From contig CAVOPA010000009.1 of assembly GCA_963697705.1 (NCBI GenBank), forward strand, positions 124,001-188,000: 64,000 bases of DNA, given 5' to 3'. Source of the stretch: CAVUCH01 sp963697705. Its GTDB lineage: Bacteria; Acidobacteriota; Vicinamibacteria; Vicinamibacterales; JAENWD01. Shown in pieces: positions 1 to 8,532 of the stretch (the stretch's first letter is position 1; every line of letters starts with the position of its first letter). The notes beneath the pieces are model-generated. The model was not told the DNA's origin and did no database searches. It saw nothing but the letters and a program-made list of their open reading frames with translations. The position numbers and the translations under genes are program-made.

Positions 1-1388
1 ATGGAGTCGTGAAACAGGAAACCGTCCTGCGGCACGTAGCCGATGCTTCGCCGCCACGCGGCGAGGCGGTCGGCTGTCAGCGGCGAGTCGTCCACGAGCA
101 CGCGGCCGCTCGCAGGCGACAGCAGCCCCATCGCGAGGTCGGCCAAAGTCGATTTGCCTGCACCGGACGCCCCCACGATCGCGGTCGTGCGGCCAACCTC
201 GATCGCGAGCGCCAGCCGGTCGAGCACCGGACCGGCGGCGGATCCGTAGGCGAACGTCACGGCGTCGAACGACAGCGAGCGCGTCAGGTCGAGGCGCGCG
301 TCACCCTCGCGTACCAGCCGCTCGGCCTCCGCCTCGCACTCGGTCGTGATGCGCATCACGTTGGCGAATGCAGGGAGGCCGGCGACGAACAGCTGCGCCG
401 AGCCTTGGAGCGACAGCATCCGCGGCATGACCCGCGCAAACACGAACAGGATCAACAACAGCCCCGCGCCGCGCACGTCGAACCGGAGCACGGCGACGAG
501 CAGCAGCACGACGACGCCGAGCGCGCTGGCGAGATCCAGCCGCCGCTTCGCATCGGCGAACGAGCGCAGCAGTTCGAGGTAACGCGACGAGCTCGCGCGC
601 TGGAGGCCCTGAAACGCCTCGATGCCGCGCGTTTCGGCGCCAGCGCTCTTGGCCACTTTCAATCCGGCCAGCGACTCGGTCACCATCCGGTACACGCGCC
701 GCTGCGCCTCGGACACGGCCTCGCTGCGCGCCGCTGCACGGCGGCTGTTGCCGCGCACGAGCGCCAACGTCGCCAGCCCGCCGGCGCACACGACCAGCGT
801 GAGCCCCGGCGAGAGTCGCGCGGCGACGGCGATGTAGATCAACGCAACGGCACTCCCTGACACGAGCGTCAAGAGCTGGTAGGCAGACGTGCTGACCCGG
901 TCGATGTCAGACAGCAGCGCGTGGACCATGTCCGACATCCGCCGCTGGACGAGGAACGCCCACCGTGCGGACACGATGGCCGCGTACAACCGTTCTTTGA
1001 GGCCGACGACGAACTGCTGCTCGACGGCCGGCGTCAGCAGCAAGTGCCAGCGGTAGAGCGTCGCGTAGACCAGCGACACCGCCAGAAACACCGTGAGCAC
1101 CGACGGCAGCGATGCCTGCACACCCGCGAGCGCGAATGCGTCGTGCGCCCATCGCGCGACTCCCCCGGTCGCTCCCTCGGTGACGACGAGGCCAATCGTG
1201 CCGAGTAGCGGGACCAGCAGAATGAGGCCCGCGCCTTCCGTGAGCGCGAGGGCGAGCGCCACGGCAAGTGCCGGCACCAGCCGCCGCCACCCTGCCGATC
1301 GCGCCAGCGCGGCGGCGAAGCCAAGGGCGGCGCCGGGTGTCACCGGGGTCGGAAGGTCGCCGGGCTCAGGGGTCCGATCACTGGTCAT
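1..1388 (-). CDS. ABC exporter, fused permease-ATPase (3' part outside window)
   Basis: This is an exporter-type ABC protein with an N-terminal membrane domain (about residues 25-330) fused to an ATPase domain. The Walker A motif GASGAGKST is seen at about residue 407, followed by a Q-loop-like YVPQDGFLF. The LSGGQ signature and Walker B lie beyond the window edge. I chose the ATG at 1388; the coding frame is open to base 1 (462 residues visible). Fused exporters of the MsbA/PglK type flip lipid-linked glycans or lipid A, so at the end of a glycosyltransferase operon an oligosaccharide flippase is the natural inference. It lies 33 bp after the O-antigen-ligase-like gene on the same strand. 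The substrate cannot be told from sequence; a peptide or lipid exporter is the alternative. Confidence 0.85.
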   Translation of the reverse strand, partial: MTSDRTPEPGDLPTPVTPGAALGFAAALARSAGWRRLVPALAVALALALTEGAGLILLVPLLGTIGLVVTEGATGGVARWAHDAFALAGVQASLPSVLTVFLAVSLVYATLYRWHLLLTPAVEQQFVVGLKERLYAAIVSARWAFLVQRRMSDMVHALLSDIDRVSTSAYQLLTLVSGSAVALIYIAVAARLSPGLTLVVCAGGLATLALVRGNSRRAAARSEAVSEAQRRVYRMVTESLAGLKVAKSAGAETRGIEAFQGLQRASSSRYLELLRSFADAKRRLDLASALGVVVLLLVAVLRFDVRGAGLLLILFVFARVMPRMLSLQGSAQLFVAGLPAFANVMRITTECEAEAERLVREGDARLDLTRSLSFDAVTFAYGSAAGPVLDRLALAIEVGRTTAIVGASGAGKSTLADLAMGLLSPASGRVLVDDSPLTADRLAAWRRSIGYVPQDGFLFHDS

Positions 1389-1421
1389 GAACGGCGACGG
1401 CGTGTGCGCGGCACCAGCCGC

Positions 1422-2918
1422 TCAGCGGCCCCCGAAAACCGGGCGTCCCGTGTCCGCAGCCGGCGTGCGCTGGTGAAGCGCGAGAGCGCACAACACGACG
1501 AAGAGCGTGGCATTGCCAGGCATCTGGAGGCTGAACTCGACGGTGGATTGAAGCGCGATCGCGGCCAGACCGGCGGCTGCACCGAACCGAATCCAATATC
1601 GCATCGGATCATCCCGGTCCTCCGCCAACCGGCGCCGCACACCTCTGAGGCCGGCCAGGATGGCGGCAAAGACGGGGAGGCCGATCAGCAGCCCTCCCTC
1701 CGCGGCGAGCTGCAGGTAATCGTTGTGTGCTTCCTGGAAGTGCAGGTCGGTGCGGGCCGTCTTGTAGACAAGGGTGGCCGTGCCATAGGTGTCGAGGCCG
1801 GTGCCTGTGAGCGGGAAGTCTCGCACGATCGCGGACGCATCGTGCCACGCCTGCCGCCGCAGTTCCAGCGACTCGCCGCCCGAAGTGAACCGGGATGCGA
1901 GGTCGACGTTTGCCCACAGGATCGGCAGCGCCACGAGCACCACCAGCGCGCCCGCCACCGCCACCCGCGTCACCGCGCTGCGGCGGGCGCGCCCGGCCGA
2001 GAACGCCGCAACCGCCAGCGTCAGCCCCAGGCACGCGATCCCCGACCGCGACTTCGTCAGGGCGAGCGCCGCTCCCATGACGAGGATGGCGCCCGCGGTG
2101 AGCTGCAGGCGCCCACCCTCGGGCGATGACAGCCACAGGAGCCGGTCGCGCCAGCGTGGCGGCACGCGCGCCGCTCCGGACTCGGCGAGGGCGATCAGAT
2201 AGCCCACGGCGAGCGGCAGCGTCATGAGCATCCAGCCGGCGTAGTGGTTCTTGTTCACGAACGGACCGAACGGCGTGGTGAGCTTGTAGTACGGCGCCCA
2301 GAAGCCGTAAATCTTCATCCCGCCATAGGCGTGATCGCCGAGCACGGCTTTCTGCACGATCCCGATGATCGCGACGAGCACGCCGAGGCCAATCGCGGAC
2401 GACAGAATCGTGCGCGGCCCATGACGCCCCAGATGCCGCATCACACCGACGAGCAGCAGCGTGAGGCCGGCCAGCATCGCCACGGCGCGTGCCGTCGCTG
2501 CGGGATCGACCGACAGCGGCCGCCGCGGCAGGGTCTGCTGGTCCGACGACAGCGCGACGACGTACGGAATGTCGGTGCTGCGAAGGAACGCTTCCGTTGC
2601 CGGGCTGATTGCCGTGCGGATGCGGGCCGGCAGGGGCACCGTCTGGAGAAGCGCGGCGGCTGCCACGATGGCGAGTGCGACGACGATTGGACGGGTCCCG
2701 GGCGGCAGCGGAGCGGCCCCCCGGGACCTTGCGAACGCGACCATCCCGACGAGCGCCGCGGCACCGAAGAGCGGCCAGTAGGCCCACGGGTACACCGCTC
2801 CGAACGCCAGCACGCCCCAGGCGAGCACGGCCGTGATCGCGATTGACACCGCGCGTCCCTCCGCGCGTCCGGCGCCAGCCCGGCCCGCCGCGCGCCGCTC
2901 TACGTCAATCTGCGGCAT
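1422..2918 (-). CDS. O-antigen ligase / polymerase family membrane protein
   Basis: This is a 498-residue polytopic inner-membrane protein of the Wzy_C/O-antigen ligase superfamily. Two family hallmarks are visible: the first-half motif FVNKNHYAGWM after a long periplasmic stretch, and the second-half motif AHNDYLQLAAEGG followed by a membrane helix. Such enzymes join an undecaprenyl-linked glycan to an acceptor or polymerise repeat units on the periplasmic face. I chose the ATG at 2918 because it starts just before the first membrane helix and overlaps the end of the upstream flavoprotein gene by 14 bp, implying coupled translation. An in-frame upstream extension to 3038 has no membrane or domain content and was rejected. 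Ligase and polymerase cannot be separated by sequence; a second candidate polymerase lies at 17895-19430. Confidence 0.85.
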   Translation of the reverse strand: MPQIDVERRAAGRAGAGRAEGRAVSIAITAVLAWGVLAFGAVYPWAYWPLFGAAALVGMVAFARSRGAAPLPPGTRPIVVALAIVAAAALLQTVPLPARIRTAISPATEAFLRSTDIPYVVALSSDQQTLPRRPLSVDPAATARAVAMLAGLTLLLVGVMRHLGRHGPRTILSSAIGLGVLVAIIGIVQKAVLGDHAYGGMKIYGFWAPYYKLTTPFGPFVNKNHYAGWMLMTLPLAVGYLIALAESGAARVPPRWRDRLLWLSSPEGGRLQLTAGAILVMGAALALTKSRSGIACLGLTLAVAAFSAGRARRSAVTRVAVAGALVVLVALPILWANVDLASRFTSGGESLELRRQAWHDASAIVRDFPLTGTGLDTYGTATLVYKTARTDLHFQEAHNDYLQLAAEGGLLIGLPVFAAILAGLRGVRRRLAEDRDDPMRYWIRFGAAAGLAAIALQSTVEFSLQMPGNATLFVVLCALALHQRTPAADTGRPVFGGR

Positions 2919-4092
2919 GCGCCAGCCGCTGCCCTCCGCCGCGGAGACGGTCGAACAGCACACGCCGCGCCGGCGGATGGCGGAAGAGGGCCATGATGAG
3001 GGCTCGGTGCTGATTGAACCGCGCCGTCTGCCGGACAATCGGCATGATGCCGTCGGTGCGTGCGAGCTCGAACAGCGCGTCCATGTGGCCGTCGGTCAGT
3101 CGGTGCGCCACCCGGCGCAACTGGAGCTGCGCGTCGATCTCGGGGCCAAGCCGCGCGCGCCAGCTGGCCTCGTACGCCTGGAGCACACGCGCGCCAAGCG
3201 CGTCGTGGGCGAGCGCGGGTGCGAGCACGTCCGCCGCCGCTGCCGCGCTCACCAGGCTGTAGTAGATTCCGCCGCCGGTCGTCGCCTTGACGATGCCGGC
3301 GGCGTCGCCGATGGCGAGAAGCCGATCCGCGAACGTCCGCGCGATGGGCGCCAGCGGCAGCATTTTCCGCCGTGGGGAGCCCGCCTGCTGTGCCACCCGC
3401 CAGCGGGGCCCGACGCGTGCGAGGAACCGCTGGAACGGTCCCGCGGCGTCGCCGTCGCACATCAGGCCAATACGTGCGACGGGACCGGATGGCCGGTCCA
3501 CGGGAACGGCCCATGCGAACCCGTTCGGCGCGACCGACCGTCCGAAGTAGACCTCGACGGCGCGCGGATATTCGACGGGCAGCTCCAGCTGCGCCGACTG
3601 CACGAAAACGGACGGCATCCCGAGACCCAGGCGGCGCTGCAGCGTGTAATTGGCGCCGCACGCCAGGACGCAGGCGCGCGCCGTCCGGACGGAGCCGTCG
3701 CCGAACGCGAGCCGTACGCAGCCGGGCTGTACCGTCACCTCGGTGACGCGCTGGCCGACGACGATGCTTGCCCCGGCACGGGTGGCCCAGGCCGCGAGCA
3801 CGCGATCGAAGACCAGCCGATCGATCGCGAGCGCCTCGACGTGCGGCGTCGTGTGTTCGATCGTGCGCCCGGACGGAGAGAAGAACCGGACGGTCTGGAG
3901 CGGGTTCAGCACCGCCTCGCGGGGCAGCGTGAACTGGTCGAACGCCTCCGCCGCGATGACGCCCGTGCAGTGCACCGGGTCGCCGCTCGACGCGTGCTCC
4001 TCGAAGAGCGCCACGTCGAGACCAGCCGACGCCAGCTGCTGGGCGACGTACAGGCCTCCGGGACCGCCACCAACGACCGCTACATCATGCAT
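2905..4092 (-). CDS. Geranylgeranyl-reductase-family FAD-dependent oxidoreductase
   Basis: This is a 395-residue flavoprotein. The N-terminal Rossmann motif VVGGGPGGLYVAQQLASAG (about residues 5-23) binds the ADP part of FAD, with the acidic residue at the end of beta-2 (LFEEH). The C-terminal motif LLAIGDAAGIVKATTGGGIY (GD plus the GGGI loop) is characteristic of the geranylgeranyl reductase/UbiH-like group. Members reduce isoprenoid double bonds or oxidise aromatic substrates. The start is the ATG at 4092, immediately before the Rossmann strand; no good Shine-Dalgarno sequence precedes it. It overlaps the ligase-like gene by 14 bp and sits in the polysaccharide operon, so action on the polyprenyl carrier lipid is an attractive but unproven inference. 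Unrelated quinone or pigment metabolism is the alternative. Confidence 0.8.
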   Translation of the reverse strand: MHDVAVVGGGPGGLYVAQQLASAGLDVALFEEHASSGDPVHCTGVIAAEAFDQFTLPREAVLNPLQTVRFFSPSGRTIEHTTPHVEALAIDRLVFDRVLAAWATRAGASIVVGQRVTEVTVQPGCVRLAFGDGSVRTARACVLACGANYTLQRRLGLGMPSVFVQSAQLELPVEYPRAVEVYFGRSVAPNGFAWAVPVDRPSGPVARIGLMCDGDAAGPFQRFLARVGPRWRVAQQAGSPRRKMLPLAPIARTFADRLLAIGDAAGIVKATTGGGIYYSLVSAAAAADVLAPALAHDALGARVLQAYEASWRARLGPEIDAQLQLRRVAHRLTDGHMDALFELARTDGIMPIVRQTARFNQHRALIMALFRHPPARRVLFDRLRGGGQRLAHAAD

Positions 4093-4237
4093 GGAGTGAA
4101 GGAGAGTCGCGTCACGACGCGCCGGGCGCGACGACGTGCCGTTAGAGTAGCGCAACAGATGGCGCTGTCCAACCGGCGCCACACGCGCACTGCACATGTG
4201 GCCGGCGCTGCGATCGGCCCGGCGGGGGGAACGAAGG

Positions 4238-4918
4238 TCAGATCTTCGCGTCCCGCGCTTCCCAGCGGCCCCGGAACGTGATCCAGAAGGACAGCGCAAT
4301 CAACCGCACGTCGAGCCAGAGGCTCTGCTGCGCAATGTAGAGGCGATCGTAACGGAACTTGTTCCGGCGCTTGATGTCGCGAGGCGCGTAGATCTGCGCG
4401 ATGCCGGTGAGCCCTGGACGCACGCGGCAGCGATCGCGGTAGCCAGGCACGGCCTCGAGCGATTCCAGCACGCCGCCGCCGAGCACTTCGATCTCGCCCG
4501 GGCGCAGGGCTCGCGGCCCCACGAAGCTCATGTCGCCGACGAAGATGCTCCAGAGCTGCGGCAGTTCGTCCATCGCGCTGCCGCGCATCACGCGGCCGAT
4601 TCTGGTCACGCGCGGGTCGTTGTGCGCGGCCTGCAAGGCCCCGACGTACTTCTCGGCGTCGGTGATCATCGACCGGAACTTCCAGGCACGGAAGACACGG
4701 CCCCCCTCGCCGACGCGCTCCTGGCTGTAGAACACCGGTCCGCCATCTTCGATTTTCACCAGCGCGGCCAGCGCAAACCAGAGCGGCGACGACAACAGCA
4801 GGCCGATGCTCGCCAGCACGAGGTCGAGCAGCCGCTTTGCGAACGGGACCGGCACGACCGCCACGACGGGCCCTGTTTGGGGATCGGCGTGCGTGTCGAG
4901 CGTCAGCGTCATCGGCAT
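4238..4918 (-). CDS. Monotopic phosphoglycosyl transferase (initiating sugar transferase)
   Basis: This is a 226-residue bacterial sugar transferase that puts the first sugar-1-phosphate onto undecaprenyl phosphate. A single re-entrant hydrophobic segment (about residues 27-52, KRLLDLVLASIGLLLSSPLW) is followed by the catalytic core: YSQERVG, FRAWKFRSM, the Asp-Glu dyad in SAMDELPQLWS, and the GDMSFVGPR and RPGLTGIAQI motifs. It lacks the four-helix N-terminal module of WbaP/WcaJ, so it is the small PglC-like form. The start is the ATG at 4918, with a second ATG at 4912. As the only such enzyme in the window, it is the likely first step for the glycan built by the upstream glycosyltransferases. 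Confidence 0.92.
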   Translation of the reverse strand: MPMTLTLDTHADPQTGPVVAVVPVPFAKRLLDLVLASIGLLLSSPLWFALAALVKIEDGGPVFYSQERVGEGGRVFRAWKFRSMITDAEKYVGALQAAHNDPRVTRIGRVMRGSAMDELPQLWSIFVGDMSFVGPRALRPGEIEVLGGGVLESLEAVPGYRDRCRVRPGLTGIAQIYAPRDIKRRNKFRYDRLYIAQQSLWLDVRLIALSFWITFRGRWEARDAKI

Positions 4919-5138
4919 ATGCGGTGAATCCCGGCAGCCCATGGTGCTCACCGCGCGGCCCGCCGCCCGTGGGAGCACAGCCCCGCCGGTCCCGACCCGC
5001 CCGCCACGGTGTGCGATCAAGGGAAAGCGCTCCCGGATTTGGCTCCCAGGGTCCGTTGAGAATATCGGAACGTGCTGCTCGCGGCGATACCGCGGTCCCG
5101 CGCGGAGCATTTCAGCCCCGGCAGGGTGCGATGCGCGA

Positions 5139-6533
5139 TTACTTCCCGACTGCGGCCAGGCCGCCGGCGGGCAATTCCGGAGGCACGGCCGCCCGGGAAC
5201 CTCGTGTTCCCGCCAGGAGCAGCGCCCCCCAGAGCAGCAGGACGGCGAGGCCCGGGGAGAGGAAGAGGGCTGCCTGGCCCGGGACCTCCCTCCAGATCGC
5301 CCGCCACCCATCGTCGGGCACCGACAGGATGAGCGCCAGCAGGCACGTGCAGGCGAGTGCCGCGCGGCCGCCCTGTCTCCACGCAACCACCGCGAGCACC
5401 ACGACCGGCAGTGCCAGCGCGACCACGTAGTGATGCCATGCGACCGGCGACAGCAGGATAGCCAGCGTCACGAAGCCGGCGAACTCGACATCAGGAATGG
5501 CCGGCGGAGGAGCGGCGTCAGTCGTGCGTCCCACGATGAGCGTCGCGATGACGACACAGACGGCGAGCACGGCGTAGATCACGGGCACCAGCGATGCAGG
5601 CGCGAGTGCACCCAGCCTGGCGAGCAGCGAGAGGTTGTAAGGCGCCGTCGCGAACGCGCGCGCGATTGTCCGTGCCGAGGCCGCGTAATCAGTCCATGCG
5701 TCAGGCCCGGCGGCGAGAAGGACGGCCGCGACAGCGCCGGCGATCGTGATGCAGGCGGTCGCGAACGCGCGTCTCCGTCGGAGCGCCAGCGGTGCGAGGA
5801 TGATCAGCGGGTACAATTTCAGCGCTGCGGCCATGCCGATCGCGATCCCGGCACGGGTGTCGCGCCCGCCTCTCAGACCGGCCCACGCCGAGACCAGCAG
5901 GGCGCCGATGATCACGCTCACCTGTCCATCACGGACGGTCGCGAGCACCGGTTGCCACGACACCAGCAGCAGGCCGGCGAGCACATGCTCGCGCGCTGAG
6001 GCAGTCTGGGCGAACGAGCGCACGAGCAGGCTCGCGCTGAGCGCCGCCGCAGCCACGGTCAATATGGTCAGGGCCCAGTACGCGCCGTACGCGCCGAGCA
6101 CGAGCACCAGGGGCGTCGTCACGAGCAGGAGCGTCGGGGGGTGTGCCTGCGCGACGAGCCGATTGCGGCCTGTGCGCTGTCGGCCCTCGAGCCAGCGGCT
6201 CACCCGGCCGGGCAGCCATCGCGGCAGCGCCGGTGGATCATCTGCGAGCCACGTCGCCACCTCGGCGTTCACGTCCGCCGGGTACAGGGCGTTGTGGGTG
6301 CGCACGCTGCGTGCCGCGATGACCTCCTGGGCGAAGTCGCCGGGTACGGCGTGGCCCAGCATTGCCCTCGCGCCAAGGTTCGCAACCGCGGCCGCCGCGA
6401 TGAGCACGAGGACCGGGGTTGCGGTGGCCCATCTGAGCCCGTTCCGGAGGGCACGATGGGGGTTCCGTGCGGCAACGCACAACACGAATGCGCCGCAGAG
6501 CAGCCACCACGTGGGGTTGATCAGCGCGGACAC
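5139..6533 (-). CDS. GT87-like polytopic glycosyltransferase (DUF2029)
   Basis: This is a 464-residue protein with roughly ten hydrophobic helices. An acidic periplasmic loop follows the second helix (PGDFAQEVIAARSVRTHNAL, about residues 64-83), as in GT-C enzymes that use polyprenyl-phosphate sugars. The stretch IAIGMAAALKLYPLIIL is typical of the GT87/DUF2029 family (polyprenol-phosphate-mannose-dependent mannosyltransferases). The start is a GTG at 6533. It lies 13 bp after the nucleotidyltransferase-like gene and 220 bp before the phosphoglycosyl transferase, on the same strand. It probably adds a side-chain sugar on the periplasmic side of the membrane; donor and linkage are not visible. 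Confidence 0.75.
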   Translation of the reverse strand: MSALINPTWWLLCGAFVLCVAARNPHRALRNGLRWATATPVLVLIAAAAVANLGARAMLGHAVPGDFAQEVIAARSVRTHNALYPADVNAEVATWLADDPPALPRWLPGRVSRWLEGRQRTGRNRLVAQAHPPTLLLVTTPLVLVLGAYGAYWALTILTVAAAALSASLLVRSFAQTASAREHVLAGLLLVSWQPVLATVRDGQVSVIIGALLVSAWAGLRGGRDTRAGIAIGMAAALKLYPLIILAPLALRRRRAFATACITIAGAVAAVLLAAGPDAWTDYAASARTIARAFATAPYNLSLLARLGALAPASLVPVIYAVLAVCVVIATLIVGRTTDAAPPPAIPDVEFAGFVTLAILLSPVAWHHYVVALALPVVVLAVVAWRQGGRAALACTCLLALILSVPDDGWRAIWREVPGQAALFLSPGLAVLLLWGALLLAGTRGSRAAVPPELPAGGLAAVGK

Positions 6534-6546
6534 GCGGCGGGCGCTC

Positions 6547-7644
6547 TCACGCGCGGATCCACTTCCAGGCGCCGGCCAGGAGACGGTGGGTGTAGAGAAC
6601 CGGCAGCAGCAGCCGCTGGCGGGCCTCGTACCGCGCCATCATGAACGACGACGGCGGAAACGCGTGTTCGGTGATCAGCTGCAGGCGGTCACGCCACCGC
6701 GGCAGGAGCCGGAGGTCGGCCCGCAGCACGTCGATGCGCCGCTGCGGGCGCTCCGTGTACGCGCGTGAGGGCTCGCCGGGATCGCAGGCCTCGAGGGCGG
6801 CGAGCACTGGACGTGGAATGATCGTACCGAGCCGGTGCGCGGCGGCTTCGAGCCCGTGGCGGCACACCGCGCTGATGCCGCGCTCCCGCGCCGTCGTCAC
6901 CAGGCGGTCCCAGCCGCGCGCATCGAGGGCGCCGGCGAGCAGGTGGATGTCGTAGAGCCACACAAGCCGCTCGTGCTGCTGGTGATGCCCCAGCCTGTGC
7001 ACGCACGCGACCAGCAGCGACGCCTCGTGGCTCGGCACGCGTGCACGTAGATCCTGGTGGCGCACCTCGAGGGCATCCGGCCACAGGAGAGCGAACGGCA
7101 GCGCGTCGGCCAGCGCCTGTGGGTTGACGGTTTTCCAGTGCAGGTCGATGACGTGCGAGAGCCCGTGCGAATCGCGGTGCTCGTACGCGACCTGGTGACT
7201 GACGAACTCTCCGGTCGCGACCGCCGGCGACGCGTGGTACCCGAGGCCGCGGAGCACGCGATCGGCGGCACTGAACGACTCGTAGGCGACCAGGATGTCG
7301 GTGTCCACCCGCGGACGCAGCCAGGGCTCTGGATACAACCCGTACGCGAGCGCGGCGCCTTTGACGAGCAGCGCCCTCACACCCCGCGCGTCGAGCGCGG
7401 CGGTCACGCGCGCGATCTCGCGGCCGCGCAGCATCTCGTGGGTGAGATCGACGTGACGGGTGGCCGCGAGCGCGTCGTACAGGTGCGAGCGATCGCGGCA
7501 CTGGTGGAGCGCCTGCCAGACCAGTGGCCCTACACCGTGGTGATCGGCAGCGGCGACGAGCACGTAGTCGTCCGGGGTCTCCCTGCCGACCCAATCCAGG
7601 TCGCCGCGAAGCGCCCGCGCGAGCAGGTCGGATGGCGCACTCAT
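6547..7644 (-). CDS. Nucleotidyltransferase-fold protein (NTP_transf_5 / PF14907-like)
   Basis: This is a 365-residue protein with the core motif of uncharacterised minimal nucleotidyltransferases: a VRALLVKGAALAYGLYPEP strand-helix followed by RPRVDTDILV, whose paired Asp residues would bind metal. A helical C-terminal half follows, with VHRLGHHQQHERLVWLYDIH, also typical of the family. Such proteins are often found in exopolysaccharide and exosortase clusters, but their substrate is unknown. The start is the ATG at 7644. Its position between the glycosyltransferase block and the GT87-like gene suggests the same operon. Nucleotidylation of a sugar, lipid or protein would all fit; I do not assign a reaction. 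Confidence 0.75.
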   Translation of the reverse strand: MSAPSDLLARALRGDLDWVGRETPDDYVLVAAADHHGVGPLVWQALHQCRDRSHLYDALAATRHVDLTHEMLRGREIARVTAALDARGVRALLVKGAALAYGLYPEPWLRPRVDTDILVAYESFSAADRVLRGLGYHASPAVATGEFVSHQVAYEHRDSHGLSHVIDLHWKTVNPQALADALPFALLWPDALEVRHQDLRARVPSHEASLLVACVHRLGHHQQHERLVWLYDIHLLAGALDARGWDRLVTTARERGISAVCRHGLEAAAHRLGTIIPRPVLAALEACDPGEPSRAYTERPQRRIDVLRADLRLLPRWRDRLQLITEHAFPPSSFMMARYEARQRLLLPVLYTHRLLAGAWKWIRA

Positions 7645-7726
7645 CGCGTGCGATCCAGGGCAGACGCGGCGATTCTCCGGCCGGGGCGCACCGGCAGCCG
7701 GGTCGCGGCTGAGAGGAAAAGCTGCC

Positions 7727-8401
7727 TCACGGGTTCAGCCGGTACAAGCCCAGCACCGTCGGGTCGCCGGCACCCTGCGGATCCGGCAGGATCTCCAACG
7801 GCGGCCGCAGTGTGAAAGGCGGACGTTCCACGTTCACCGGCCTGAAGGCGCCCGTCCGGACGATCTCCCGGTTCCTGCCCAGCGTGGGGTTCGTCGTCGT
7901 GAGCAGGTAACGGGCACCCGTCCGACGGAAGTTCTCGAGCGCGGCGATCCCTTGCGCGAGGGACAGGTGAATCAGCAGGTGCCGGCAGAGAACGAGATCG
8001 GCCTGCGGCAGCCGGTCGGAGACCACGTCGGCAGCGATGAACTCGCGACGTGCGGTTCCGAAGGAACGCCGGTTCGATGCGATCAGCTCGTCCACCACGT
8101 CGGCGCCGATGTAGTGCGCCGGCCCGAGATCGACATGGCACATCCAATTGAAGTCGCCGCACGGGGCATCGAGCAGGACGCGCAAATCCCGATGGCGGAT
8201 CACGCGCGCGAGCAACGTCCGGAGTTTCGCCGTTCCCTCGACCGACGATCCTGCGCCTGACCGGGATTCGGCACTGCCCCACAGGTTGGCGGCATAGATC
8301 TCGCCGAAGGCGTCCCTGGACGAAATTTCCGTCGGAATCGGATCGAGGCGGAGCATCCGCCGGAACCTGTTTGCCGCCCTGATCGCGAGCGCCGGTGTCA
8401 T
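7727..8401 (-). CDS. Class I SAM-dependent methyltransferase
   Basis: This is a 224-residue Rossmann-type methyltransferase. Motif I is VLLDAPCGDFNWM (about residues 75-87), followed by an acidic residue at the end of beta-2 (YIGADVVDE) and a motif-IV-like LPQADLVLCRHLLIHL. The APCGDF variant of motif I is common in sugar- or lipid-modifying enzymes of polysaccharide loci. The start is the ATG at 8401. A 131-bp gap separates it from the glycosyltransferase upstream (8533-9642), so it may have its own promoter or simply follow in the operon. O-methylation of a sugar in the repeat unit is inferred from context. Confidence 0.8.
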   Translation of the reverse strand: MTPALAIRAANRFRRMLRLDPIPTEISSRDAFGEIYAANLWGSAESRSGAGSSVEGTAKLRTLLARVIRHRDLRVLLDAPCGDFNWMCHVDLGPAHYIGADVVDELIASNRRSFGTARREFIAADVVSDRLPQADLVLCRHLLIHLSLAQGIAALENFRRTGARYLLTTTNPTLGRNREIVRTGAFRPVNVERPPFTLRPPLEILPDPQGAGDPTVLGLYRLNP

Positions 8402-8532
8402 CGGCTGATCCTCCGGTTCACTTCGACAAAAAACGACGTGTAGGCATTCGTACGCGTGGCGCTGTCGGTGCTGGCAGCGACGCTCTGCCCACCACCGGAC
8501 GCGCGGTGGTCACATGAGCCGCGCGACCACGG

